Source of the DNA: CAZKJL01 sp964611095
GTDB lineage: Bacteria; Patescibacteriota; Gracilibacteria; Peribacterales; Peribacteraceae
Assembly (NCBI GenBank): GCA_964611095.1
Contig: CAZSWJ010000005.1
Location: forward strand, 1 to 61,378
Direction: 5' to 3'
DNA length: 61,378 nt
Position numbers and translations under genes: made by a program. Below, piece after piece: positions 22,579-30,761 of the stretch. The notes under the pieces are model-generated. The model made no database searches. It saw nothing but the letters and a program-made list of their open reading frames with translations, and was not told the DNA's origin. The first letter of the stretch is position 1. The number at the start of each line of letters is the position of its first letter.

Positions 22579-23850
22579 ATGAGTACCATCTCTTCCATCC
22601 ACGCTCGTCAGATCCTGGATTCCCGCGGCAACCCCACGCTCGAGGCCGATGTGACGCTGTCCGACGGTTCGTTCGGACGCGCAGCGGTTCCGTCCGGCGC
22701 ATCCACGGGTACGCACGAAGCTCTGGAGCTCCGCGATGGTGACAAGAAGGTCTACATGGGGAAGGCCGTCACGAAGGCCGTTTCCAACGTCAATAACACC
22801 ATCGCCAAGGCGCTCAAAGGAATGGACGTCGCCGACCAGCGCGCCGTCGACAAGAAGATGCTCGACGTGGACGGTACGCCGAACAAGTCGGTGCTGGGTG
22901 CCAACGCCATCCTCGGCGTTTCCATGGCCGTGGCACGCGCTCGTGCCGTGAGCCAGAAGAAGTCTCTCTGGGTCTCGCTCGCCGAACAATTCGGTGTCAA
23001 AAACCCCACGAAGCTCCCGGTGCCCATGATGAACGTCATCAACGGCGGCGCACACGCCGACTCGGGCCTCAGCTTCCAGGAATGCATGATCGTCCCGACC
23101 GGATTCAGCAACTTCAGCGACGCGCTCCGCGCCGGTGCCGAGATCTTCCATACGCTCAAGAAAATCCTCAAGGATGCCGGCCACGTGACGGCCGTCGGTG
23201 ACGAAGGCGGATTCGCGCCTCACGTCAAAGACAGCGACGAGGCTCTCTCCACGCTCATGAAGGCCATCGAACAGGCCGGTTACGCAGGCAAAGTGCAGCT
23301 CGCACTCGACTGCGCCGCATCCGAGTACTGCAAGAACGGTGTGTACACCGTCGACGGACAGACGCTCGACTCCATGGGACTCGTGGAGTTCTACGGCAAG
23401 CTCATCGCCAAATATCCCATTGTCAGCATCGAGGACAGCCACAGCGAAGACGACTGGGCCGGCTTTGCGGCGATGCAGGCCAAATTCGGCGGCAAGCTCC
23501 AGCTCGTCGGTGACGACCTCTTCGTCACGAACACCGTCCGTGTGAAGAAAGGCATCGAGCAGAAGTCGGCCAACGCCGTGCTCATCAAAGTGAACCAGAT
23601 CGGTTCGCTCTCGGAGACCGTCGACACCATCCAGATGTGCCAGAAGGCCGGATGGAACAGCGTCGCCAGCCACCGCAGCGGAGAGACCGAGGACAGCTTC
23701 ATCGCCGACCTCGCCGTGGGTCTCGCCACGGGCCAGATCAAGACCGGCTCGCTCTCCCGCACCGACCGCGTGTGCAAGTACAACCAGCTCCTCCGCATCG
23801 AGGAAGAGCTCGGTTCCAAGGCGCAGTACGTCTCGCCGTTCAAGGCGTAA
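22579..23850 (+). CDS. eno: Enolase
   Basis: The 423-residue enzyme interconverts 2-phosphoglycerate and phosphoenolpyruvate in glycolysis. The N-terminal lid ARQILDSRGNPTLEADV and loop AVPSGASTGTHEALELRD are present, as is the metal-binding set (Asp in LALDCAASE, Glu in SIEDSHSEDDW, Asp in LVGDDLFVTN), the catalytic Lys in LIKVNQIGSLSE and the SHRSGETEDSFIADLAVGL motif. Length is normal. A promoter lies just upstream and strong hairpins follow the stop. It is a single-gene unit as far as can be seen. Confidence 0.98.
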   Translation: MSTISSIHARQILDSRGNPTLEADVTLSDGSFGRAAVPSGASTGTHEALELRDGDKKVYMGKAVTKAVSNVNNTIAKALKGMDVADQRAVDKKMLDVDGTPNKSVLGANAILGVSMAVARARAVSQKKSLWVSLAEQFGVKNPTKLPVPMMNVINGGAHADSGLSFQECMIVPTGFSNFSDALRAGAEIFHTLKKILKDAGHVTAVGDEGGFAPHVKDSDEALSTLMKAIEQAGYAGKVQLALDCAASEYCKNGVYTVDGQTLDSMGLVEFYGKLIAKYPIVSIEDSHSEDDWAGFAAMQAKFGGKLQLVGDDLFVTNTVRVKKGIEQKSANAVLIKVNQIGSLSETVDTIQMCQKAGWNSVASHRSGETEDSFIADLAVGLATGQIKTGSLSRTDRVCKYNQLLRIEEELGSKAQYVSPFKA

Positions 23851-23875
23851 AAACAGCCCTCTTTCGACTTCATGA

Positions 23876-23950
23876 CACCTTCAATCGCGGCATAGGAAAG
23901 CCGTTGATTGAAGGTGCACCGACTTCGGTACCTATGCGGGGTGCTTTATT
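23876..23950 (+). terminator. Hairpins downstream of eno
   Basis: An 11-bp perfect inverted repeat (23876-23886 with 23906-23916, extended by GGC/GCC inside) is followed by a second stem GCACC (23916-23920) with GGTGC (23940-23944), then TTTATT. The second stem could terminate eno; the first has no U-tract and may be a processing or stability element. The two stems share base 23916. Confidence 0.5.
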
Positions 23951-23986
23951 CGGGTGCGTCCACGATCATGGGCCATCAATTTCCCT

Positions 23987-25474
23987 ATGGGACTCGCACT
24001 TTCCGAAGCACAGGCGGTACTCGATCCACTCGACATGGTGACCGGTGAAGCCCGTCCGTATGTGGAGAAGCACGGAGGAAAGATCGGTCTCTTGGAATAT
24101 CACCGAGAGAACAATCCCGCCGTGGCGCAGAATATTTTGCCGACGCACATCGTGCCCCCGGGAGCAATATATGAGGGTAATGGATACATGAAGGGTGAGC
24201 TTATAGCGCGTGCCAGTCATCCCATCGACGTGCATGCAATGGTCGGTGCAATGGACACGAAAATGGCGCCGTCCTCGGACGAGGCAGTGGTGAACGGTGT
24301 CATCGGAGAGATTCGGCAGCAGGTTTCTTCGCCCGAAGTCGTTCAATTTGCCTCGTATTCAACGAGACCTGGCGCGTATCTGGGTAGTGATGTTACAATC
24401 GGAGTTCAGCCTTTCGTCAATGGTATGCGCGCATCCGTTGTCAGCCATCCCAACAGGCCACGCGACAAAGAAGAATTCGTCATTTCGTGGTTTCAGAATG
24501 CCAAAACGAAAAGCACCGACAGTCTTGCGAGCGGCATCGAGACGTACTCGGGCATCTTCAATGCTCGCGGCAAACTGAAGACGATTCTTACGGATAAGAC
24601 GCTCGGGTTTCATGCGATCCAGAAGAACATTTCGCCCCAAGTGCTCATCGATTTGTATGAGCGCGTGCGCAACGGCCGTGCTTTGCAGGATGACCGAACG
24701 TTCCTCATGGAGGCCGTTGCCGATGAGAATGACCTGGGTTCCGTGGTGAAGTTCTGTCAGCAGCGCGATTTCAGGAAGCGTGAAGTCGCCGATTGGCGCA
24801 TTAATCCGAGCACGCTTCCCATCAAGTTTGAGCTGCCCAAACTCGTCTTTGGCATCACGCCGAAGGAGGGCATCGAACTCACCGTGGTGCAATCGCCCGA
24901 TTGTCTTTTGGAAAAGGGAGGAACGGAGCCGCTCGGTTCACTCGATGAGCCGTGGGCACTCCTCAAAACGCAGCACCAAACCGAACCGCCATTGTCGTTC
25001 CAGCCCACAAACATGAGGGCGTATCTCGGAGGATTCCGTTTCGGAAGCGGTGCGCCCAGCCTTGCCCACATGCAGGAATCTTTTGCCGCCAAGGCCGACG
25101 TCGCGGTCTTCGAGAATCCTCAAAAGCAGGATCGCCAGGCATATCATCGTGAGCATGATGACTACTACGATCCGAGAGTCGATTTCGATTTCTCCCGTCG
25201 CATCGTTGCCGAAATGATTCGTGAAGCGGAGCTGGAGAATCCATTGTGGCCCGGAGAGACAAAATTCGGTGCCGTTCGCAGCGCGAGCAATTTGGGTTTG
25301 AAAGTTGCCGGCATGGCCCAAGACACCATGATCAACATGCTGGAGGCGACACGCGGACGCACCTACAAGATCCGCTTGTTCTGCGACGGATATACCGCGT
25401 ACATGGAGCATGCTTCGGACCAACCGTCCTCGGCGCTTCGCAGAAAGAAGCCGGGACAGTCGGTGGATGAATAA
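23987..25474 (+). CDS. Hypothetical protein, 495 residues
   Basis: I do not recognise this soluble protein. It has no signal peptide or membrane helix and is evenly mixed in composition. A segment near residues 125-155 (ending GVQPFVNGMRASVVSHPNRP) is faintly like the ATP-grasp strand of PEP synthase/PPDK N-terminal domains, but no phospho-histidine domain follows and the similarity is too weak for a call. The last 100 residues are helical and charged. The ATG at 23987 was chosen over an upstream in-frame ATG at 23954 that lies just after the eno hairpins. A two-hairpin element follows the stop codon. Confidence 0.7.
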   Translation: MGLALSEAQAVLDPLDMVTGEARPYVEKHGGKIGLLEYHRENNPAVAQNILPTHIVPPGAIYEGNGYMKGELIARASHPIDVHAMVGAMDTKMAPSSDEAVVNGVIGEIRQQVSSPEVVQFASYSTRPGAYLGSDVTIGVQPFVNGMRASVVSHPNRPRDKEEFVISWFQNAKTKSTDSLASGIETYSGIFNARGKLKTILTDKTLGFHAIQKNISPQVLIDLYERVRNGRALQDDRTFLMEAVADENDLGSVVKFCQQRDFRKREVADWRINPSTLPIKFELPKLVFGITPKEGIELTVVQSPDCLLEKGGTEPLGSLDEPWALLKTQHQTEPPLSFQPTNMRAYLGGFRFGSGAPSLAHMQESFAAKADVAVFENPQKQDRQAYHREHDDYYDPRVDFDFSRRIVAEMIREAELENPLWPGETKFGAVRSASNLGLKVAGMAQDTMINMLEATRGRTYKIRLFCDGYTAYMEHASDQPSSALRRKKPGQSVDE

Positions 25475-25565
25475 TTTAAAAATCGGCGAAGACAGGCTCC
25501 GCCTGCCTGGAGCCGCACCTTATTCAGGGAGAGCCCACGAGAGGGACGAAGTCCCTTTCGTGAAA
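25475..25565 (-). repeat. Two-hairpin dispersed element, copy 2
   Basis: On the minus strand this matches copy 1 (1711-1797) through the linker GGGCTCTCC, the flanks GCGGCTCC and TTCGCCGA and the TTTTAAA end, while both stems have changed in a paired manner: CACGA/TCGTG instead of CGTGA/TCACG, and AGGCAGGC/GCCTGTCT instead of AGCGCGGG/CCCGCGCT. Its orientation opposes the gene just before it, which argues against a simple terminator role. Confidence 0.65.
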
Positions 25566-25568
25566 TGA

Positions 25569-25581
25569 TTGGTCGGGGTGC
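25569..25581 (-). repeat. Echo of tRNA-Pro(GGG) 3' end
   Basis: Thirteen bases, TTGGTCGGGGTGC on the plus strand, repeat exactly the 3' end of the tRNA-Pro gene (25641-25653), including the CCA complement, 72 nt beyond the tRNA. Between them lies a hairpin-rich stretch containing GCACT-GAA-AGTGC. Confidence 0.65.
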
Positions 25582-25641
25582 CCTGGTTAGGACAGTCTCC
25601 CAAGCCTTTCGCTGCGCACTGAAAGTGCTTGCTCAAGAGCT

Positions 25642-25717
25642 TGGTCGGGGTGCAGGGACTCGAACCCTGGGTCTCCAGACCCCCAGCCTGGCGCTTTACC
25701 AACTAAGCTACACCCCG
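25642..25717 (-). tRNA. tRNA-Pro(GGG), CCA encoded
   Basis: On the minus strand the acceptor CGGGGTG pairs with CACCCCG, the anticodon loop CTGGGGG gives anticodon GGG, the T arm is CAGGG-TTCGAGT-CCCTG, and the discriminator A and CCA are encoded. A TAAGAT box lies 10 nt upstream. Its 3' end is duplicated 72 nt downstream. Confidence 0.97.
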
Positions 25718-25816
25718 TAGCTGCGGAATCTTAGCGTCTAAATGCCATCAGTTCCACTCTTCTTTGCTGGCGCGGAACGCCAAGCGGGGTTACAATTCCA
25801 TCCTTTTTCCCCATAC

Positions 25817-25861
25817 TTGACAGTATTAGTACTTGATTTTCTAATAGTATTATGAGATAAT
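25817..25861 (+). promoter_or_regulatory. Overlapping promoters for the DHH gene
   Basis: TTGACA (25817-25822) with TCTAAT (25840-25845), and TTGATT (25833-25838) with GATAAT (25856-25861), both spaced 17 nt, lie in an AT-rich stretch. A further TACGAT (25864-25869) is 10 nt before the ATG. Confidence 0.5.
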
Positions 25862-25879
25862 AATACGATAACTTGTCCA

Positions 25880-27169
25880 ATGCCCTTCAGCCCACAAGAA
25901 CTACAGGCAGCAACCAATCTGATCGATCAGGCACAGCGCGTGCTGATCATCCCGCATGCCAACGTGGATCCGGACGGTCTCAGCAGCGCCTTGGCCTGTT
26001 ACTCGGTGTTCCGTGCCATCGGAAAAGACTGCACGGTCATTTGTCCCGACACTCCACCCGAGGCCCTGAGCTTCCTGCCGAACTTCGAACATCTCTCCAC
26101 GAGCATCGCGTCCGATCAGGAATTCGTCATTACGCTCGACTGCTCCGGCGGCGTGGAAGTCGACAAACTTCGCTACACCGTCGAGGACCACAAAGTGAAC
26201 ATCATCGTGGTTCCCAAAAAAGGGAAGTTCACGAGCAAGAGCGTGTCCATCTTTGAGGGCGGCAGTTCCTACGACCTCATCGTCGTCGTGGACAGCGCCG
26301 AGCTTTCGCTCCTCGGATCCATCTACACCGATAACATCGACACGTTCAATTCCACGACGATCCTCAACGTCGATCACCACGTGAGCAACACGCGTTTCGG
26401 ACAGATGCAGATGATCGACTCCACCTGCGCCAGCGCCACCGAGGTGCTCTTTTCCTGGTTCAGCACGAACCCCAAGTGGAAGGATCTCATTACGCCGGAC
26501 GTCGCGACGCTGCTCCTCACCGGTCTCATCACCGATACGCGCAGCTTCCAGAACCCCAACACAACGCCGCGTTCGCTCGAAGTGGCTGCGAATCTTTTGG
26601 ACCTCGGTGCACGCCAGCAGGAGATCATCCAGCACGTCTACAAAACCAAGCCGCTCTCCACGCTCAAGATTTGGGGACGCGCGCTCAACCGCATTCAGGT
26701 CGATACCGAGAGCCGCATCGTCTGGTCCGCGGTGAGCCGCGAAGATCTGCAGGAAATGGGCGCGACGTCCAAGGAGACGGCGGGCATTCTCGACGAACTC
26801 ATCTCCACCATTCCGGACGCCGACGTGCACGTGCTCTTCACCGAGGTGGAGGAAGGCGGATTCAAGGCGAGCATGCGTTCGTCCACGGCCGTGGACGTGA
26901 ATCGCATCGCCGGAAAACTGTTCAACGGCGGGGGACACGCCCGTGCATCGGGTTTCAAAATGAAGCAGTACGGAAACTTCCAGCTCAAGGTGGTGGAATG
27001 CGTGAAGCAAATCGCGGATGAGATCAAAGTGCAGACGAACGCGGCGGATGTCGTTTCCGCCCCTCTCAAGCCCGTCGAAGCTCCCAAGACCGTCATCAAA
27101 GAAGCGCCCACGTCCGCACCCGCCAAGAAGGGGCCGTCGGTCGACGTCGTGCAAAAGTTGAACGGGTAA
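25880..27169 (+). CDS. DHH-family phosphoesterase (NrnA-like)
   Basis: The 429-residue protein belongs to the DHH/DHHA1 superfamily that includes NrnA nanoRNase/pAp phosphatase. The metal-binding motifs are HANVDPDG (about residues 26-33), VVDSAE, the namesake VDHHVSN, and GLITDT; the DHHA1 domain ends with the GGGHARASGF substrate-binding motif. NrnA-type enzymes degrade 2-5 nt RNAs and dephosphorylate pAp. The protein is about 100 residues longer than typical NrnA, with an Ala/Pro-rich C-terminal tail. The gene precedes infB, as often in bacteria where nrnA is near infB-rbfA. No rbfA is seen here. Confidence 0.92.
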   Translation: MPFSPQELQAATNLIDQAQRVLIIPHANVDPDGLSSALACYSVFRAIGKDCTVICPDTPPEALSFLPNFEHLSTSIASDQEFVITLDCSGGVEVDKLRYTVEDHKVNIIVVPKKGKFTSKSVSIFEGGSSYDLIVVVDSAELSLLGSIYTDNIDTFNSTTILNVDHHVSNTRFGQMQMIDSTCASATEVLFSWFSTNPKWKDLITPDVATLLLTGLITDTRSFQNPNTTPRSLEVAANLLDLGARQQEIIQHVYKTKPLSTLKIWGRALNRIQVDTESRIVWSAVSREDLQEMGATSKETAGILDELISTIPDADVHVLFTEVEEGGFKASMRSSTAVDVNRIAGKLFNGGGHARASGFKMKQYGNFQLKVVECVKQIADEIKVQTNAADVVSAPLKPVEAPKTVIKEAPTSAPAKKGPSVDVVQKLNG

Positions 27170-27175
27170 TACGAG

Positions 27176-27260
27176 CGAGTGGCGGTTGGCGTGTAGCGGG
27201 TGGATTTTTTTGTCATGAAAATTTCAGGGTCCTACCCGCCGCTTGCCACTCGCCACCCTT
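27176..27260. repeat. GGTAGCG-type intergenic inverted repeat, copy 3
   Basis: GAGTGGCGGTTGGCGTGTAG on the left pairs with the stretch around CTACCCGCCGCTTGCCACTC on the right. It lies between the DHH gene and infB and is related to 6531-6596 and 13721-13797. Confidence 0.65.
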
Positions 27261-27314
27261 CCTTCATTGGTATTCGCCGACTTGCCATGATACGCTGTGG
27301 ATGGCTTTTCACTC

Positions 27315-29552
27315 ATGCGTCTCGTTCAGGTTGCAAAAATCTTAGGCATTACGGGTCAGGAGCTCCGCAAGGAGCTTATGGACGTGGACTTCGGCATCAA
27401 GCCGACCGATAGAGAAACATCGGACAACTTGGCGATCGGTCTCATCCGTTTCGTCGCGAACAAGCGCAAGATCGCCGTGAACTGGGAAGAAATCGAGGCG
27501 ATGCGTTCCGGCAAAATGCCGGCCGCCGAAAGTGATACGGAGGAGAAGAAGGAAGAGGCCGCCGCACCCGCGGAAGTCAAAGCGGCTCCCGCAAAAGTGG
27601 AGAACTTGAACGTGCTCCGCAAGCTCACGCTCGACGGCGTCTCCAAGGAAGCCATCGATCGCCAGAAGGCCGCGCTCCAAAAAGAGAAGCCCAAGATGCT
27701 CACCAAAGAAGAGCAGGAACTGCGCCGTGCCGAAGGCAAGCTGCAGCAGACGTTCGAGAAGCGCGAGCGCCCCGCACACCAGGAGCAGATCAAGCAGAAG
27801 TCCGGCCCCGTCATGATTCCGTCGCAGATCTCCGTGAAGGAGTTCGCCGAGAAGGCCGGTATCCAGGTGCCCAAGATCGTCTCGGCCCTCATGAAGAACG
27901 GCGTGCTCGCGAGCATCAACCAGCAGATCGACTTCGAGACGGCGTCCATCGTGGCGCTCGAGCTCGGCGTGGAAGTGCAGCGCGAACAGGCGTCGCTCTC
28001 CGTGGAGACGCTCCTCACGAACGACCTTGCCGAACTCACGAAGGAAGACGACCCGACGCACTTGCGTCCGCGCGCACCCATCGTCACGGTCATGGGCCAC
28101 GTCGACCACGGCAAGACCGCCATCCTCGACGCCATCCGCCAAGCCAACGTCGTGGCAGGTGAAGCAGGCGGCATCACGCAACACATCGGTGCGTATCAGG
28201 TGGACTTGAACGGCAAGCGCATCACGTTCATCGATACTCCCGGTCACGAGGCGTTCACCGCCATGCGTGCCCGCGGAGCCCAGCTCACGGACATCGCCAT
28301 CTTGGTCGTCTCCGCCGAAGAAGGCGTGAAGCCCACCACCATCGAAGCCATCGCGCACGCCAAGGACGCCGGTGTTCCCATCCTCGTCGCCATCAATAAA
28401 ATCGATCGTCCCAACGCCGACATCGAGCGCGTGAAGGGCGAGCTTGCGGGCCAAGGTCTCCAGGCCGAAGGCTGGGGCGGCGACGTTCCCATGATTCCGT
28501 GTTCGGCGCACACCAAGCAGGGCATTCCGGAGCTTTTGGAGCACGTGCTTCTCATGGCCGAAATGGAGGAACTCAAGGCCAATCCCGACCGTCCCGCCAT
28601 CGCCACCGTCATCGAAAGCCACCTCCACAAGTCGCGCGGTCCTCTGGCCACGGTCATCGTGAACACGGGCACGCTCAAGGTGGGGGATATCATCGGATGC
28701 GGTGAGGTCTACGGAAAAGTGAAGGCTCTCAGTGACGCCGCGGGCAAGCGCATCGGCAATGCCGAGCCTTCCACCCCCGCCGTCATCGCGGGTCTCGACG
28801 CTCTCCCGAACGTCGGCGACATTCTGCAGGTCTTCCCCACGGAAAAAGAACTCAAGGCATATCTTGCAGCGTACGCACTCAAGCGCGGACACGAGCAGAA
28901 GCGCGGTCTCTCCGACCTCGTGAGCCGTCTCTCCGAAGGCAAGTTGAAGGAGCTCAAGATCATTCTCAAGGCCGATGCCCAGGGTTCACTCGAGTCCATC
29001 CGCGAAGCGCTCAAGAAACTCGTCACGGACAAAGTGCAGGCCAAGGTCATCCATGCCGCCATCGGTTCCATCACCGAGAGCGACGTCATGATGGCCGCCG
29101 CAGGCAGCGCCATCGTCGTCGGGTTCAACGTGGAAGCCCCGCTGGCCGTCGGCAAGACCGCCGACCGCGAGGGAGTCGTCATCAAGCACTACGACATCAT
29201 CTACAAGCTGCTCGAGGACCTTGAGCTCCTGCTCCAGGGTCTCATCCAGCCCGTGGAAGAGGAGAAGGTCACGGGTCACCTGGAGGTTCGCGGAGTCTTC
29301 TTCACGAAGGGCAACGAGCAGGTCATCGGAGGCAAGGTCACCGACGGTCTCATCAAGCGCACGCCGTTCAGGCTCATGCGCGCGGGCGCACAGATCGGCA
29401 CGGGCCGCATCACGTCGCTCAAGAACATCGAGCGCGACATCAAAGAAGCCAAGGAAGGCATGGAGTGCGGTATGCGCGTCACCACCACCATTCCCGTGGA
29501 ACTGGAAGACACCCTGGAGGTGTACACCAAGGAGTTCACGAAGATCGGCTAA
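27315..29552 (+). CDS. infB: Translation initiation factor IF-2
   Basis: The 745-residue GTPase delivers fMet-tRNA to the 30S subunit. An N-terminal IF2_N-like domain (MRLVQVAKILGITGQELRKEL), a charged linker and a second IF2_N segment precede the G domain with G1 GHVDHGKT, G3 DTPGHEAF, G4 NKID and G5 SAHTKQG. Domains II, III and IV follow, ending at ELEDTLEVYTKEF. The linker is short relative to E. coli IF-2. An in-frame GTG at 27297 is an alternative start. It is convergent with the VirB6-like operon, with only 3 bp between stops. Confidence 0.97.
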   Translation: MRLVQVAKILGITGQELRKELMDVDFGIKPTDRETSDNLAIGLIRFVANKRKIAVNWEEIEAMRSGKMPAAESDTEEKKEEAAAPAEVKAAPAKVENLNVLRKLTLDGVSKEAIDRQKAALQKEKPKMLTKEEQELRRAEGKLQQTFEKRERPAHQEQIKQKSGPVMIPSQISVKEFAEKAGIQVPKIVSALMKNGVLASINQQIDFETASIVALELGVEVQREQASLSVETLLTNDLAELTKEDDPTHLRPRAPIVTVMGHVDHGKTAILDAIRQANVVAGEAGGITQHIGAYQVDLNGKRITFIDTPGHEAFTAMRARGAQLTDIAILVVSAEEGVKPTTIEAIAHAKDAGVPILVAINKIDRPNADIERVKGELAGQGLQAEGWGGDVPMIPCSAHTKQGIPELLEHVLLMAEMEELKANPDRPAIATVIESHLHKSRGPLATVIVNTGTLKVGDIIGCGEVYGKVKALSDAAGKRIGNAEPSTPAVIAGLDALPNVGDILQVFPTEKELKAYLAAYALKRGHEQKRGLSDLVSRLSEGKLKELKIILKADAQGSLESIREALKKLVTDKVQAKVIHAAIGSITESDVMMAAAGSAIVVGFNVEAPLAVGKTADREGVVIKHYDIIYKLLEDLELLLQGLIQPVEEEKVTGHLEVRGVFFTKGNEQVIGGKVTDGLIKRTPFRLMRAGAQIGTGRITSLKNIERDIKEAKEGMECGMRVTTTIPVELEDTLEVYTKEFTKIG

Positions 29553-29555
29553 TCG

Positions 29556-30752
29556 TTACGAGATCAGTCCTCCCGAGCGGATCATTTCGGTCATCAGCTC
29601 CTTTTTGCCGGTGTCCATGCGCGGAGAAAGCGTCGCGAGCGTTGCCGCGCGTTTGTCTTCCGGAATTTTGCTGAACGTGGTGACGAACGCGCTGTTCGGG
29701 TCGTCGTTGAGTGTTCCGAGCTGGGCCGTCGTGATCGGCTGATCGGATGCTAGAAGCGTGTCGATTTTCGCTTTGGTTTTGCCGTTCCTTGCCATCGCTT
29801 GCAGTTCTTCGAACGCCTTCACGCCTTCCTCGCCGCTGACGCCGCGCGCCACGGCTTCGCGCACGGGTGTGCTGCCGACGGATGCCATGGTCGCGAGAAG
29901 TCCGGTGCTGCCGCCCTGGAACAGGTCGGGTCGGACGAGCATTGCCGTGAAAATTCCCCAGCCGGCGGTGGCCGGACTGAACGAGTGATCTTTCCGGAAC
30001 GCCGTCTGAGCCAGGCCCATGGTCGTGATGATGCTGCCGAGGATGCCGCCCATGATGCGCAGCGGCCTCGTATCCATTTTGAATCCGAAGTGCTGGCGGT
30101 ACCATGCGTCGCCATCGGCTTGGCGTTGGTGCTGCGACTTCAGTTTGTCGATGCCGGCTTGCAAGTTCTTGGCGACCGCCACGAGCTCGGGAGCCGCGGC
30201 GCCTTGTTCCATCACTTGCTTCAGGAATTTCTCCTGCTTCACGATCTGATCCATGTCGAGTCCGAAGTTGCCGTAGTGGCGCAGGAAGAACAGGTTTCCC
30301 TTCGGCTGCGTTTTCTCCAGCACGTCGGCCGGATTGACGGCGAGAGCAGTCGCGATTTTCTTGAGGTCGGCGTTCATCGCTTTGCGGCCCGCGGTCGGAA
30401 GCGGGTCCGTCGCGTGCTCGATCTTTGCTTCGATCGCACCGGTCATGTCGTCCTGCGTTCCGCCGAGGACATTGCCCACGCTCTGCTGCGTGAACCTGGA
30501 TTTGATGTCCACAGCCTTGCGATAGAGCTCGGCGAGTTTTTCGCCCTGGCCTTCCACGATCTTCTGGCCGTTCGGGTCACGGAGAACCATCTGCAAACGC
30601 TGCAGAATGCTCGTGGCTTCCGCCTGCACCTGTGCGAACTCGGCGGCGAGCGGTCCTTCTTTCGGAATGCCAGCGTCGAGCTCGCGCCATTTGTCGCTCT
30701 CGTTATCGAGAGCTTTTTGGTTCAGGCCGAGAACGTCGAGGGGAGTGGCCAT
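29556..30752 (-). CDS. Hypothetical protein partnered with VirB6-like gene
   Basis: The 398-residue protein has no recognised family. The first 230 residues are charged helices (coiled-coil-like, e.g. KQEKFLKQVMEQGAA), then a hydrophobic segment about residues 232-275 (IMGGILGSIITTMGLAQTAF and GWGIFTAMLV) could insert in the membrane, followed by a soluble helical tail. No signal peptide is seen. It starts 9 bp after the VirB6-like gene with no Shine-Dalgarno sequence, so the two are co-transcribed and likely work in one membrane complex. General layout resembles the helical unknowns at 35471 and 36064. Confidence 0.75.
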   Translation of the reverse strand: MATPLDVLGLNQKALDNESDKWRELDAGIPKEGPLAAEFAQVQAEATSILQRLQMVLRDPNGQKIVEGQGEKLAELYRKAVDIKSRFTQQSVGNVLGGTQDDMTGAIEAKIEHATDPLPTAGRKAMNADLKKIATALAVNPADVLEKTQPKGNLFFLRHYGNFGLDMDQIVKQEKFLKQVMEQGAAAPELVAVAKNLQAGIDKLKSQHQRQADGDAWYRQHFGFKMDTRPLRIMGGILGSIITTMGLAQTAFRKDHSFSPATAGWGIFTAMLVRPDLFQGGSTGLLATMASVGSTPVREAVARGVSGEEGVKAFEELQAMARNGKTKAKIDTLLASDQPITTAQLGTLNDDPNSAFVTTFSKIPEDKRAATLATLSPRMDTGKKELMTEMIRSGGLIS

Positions 30753-30761
30753 GGGTGATGA

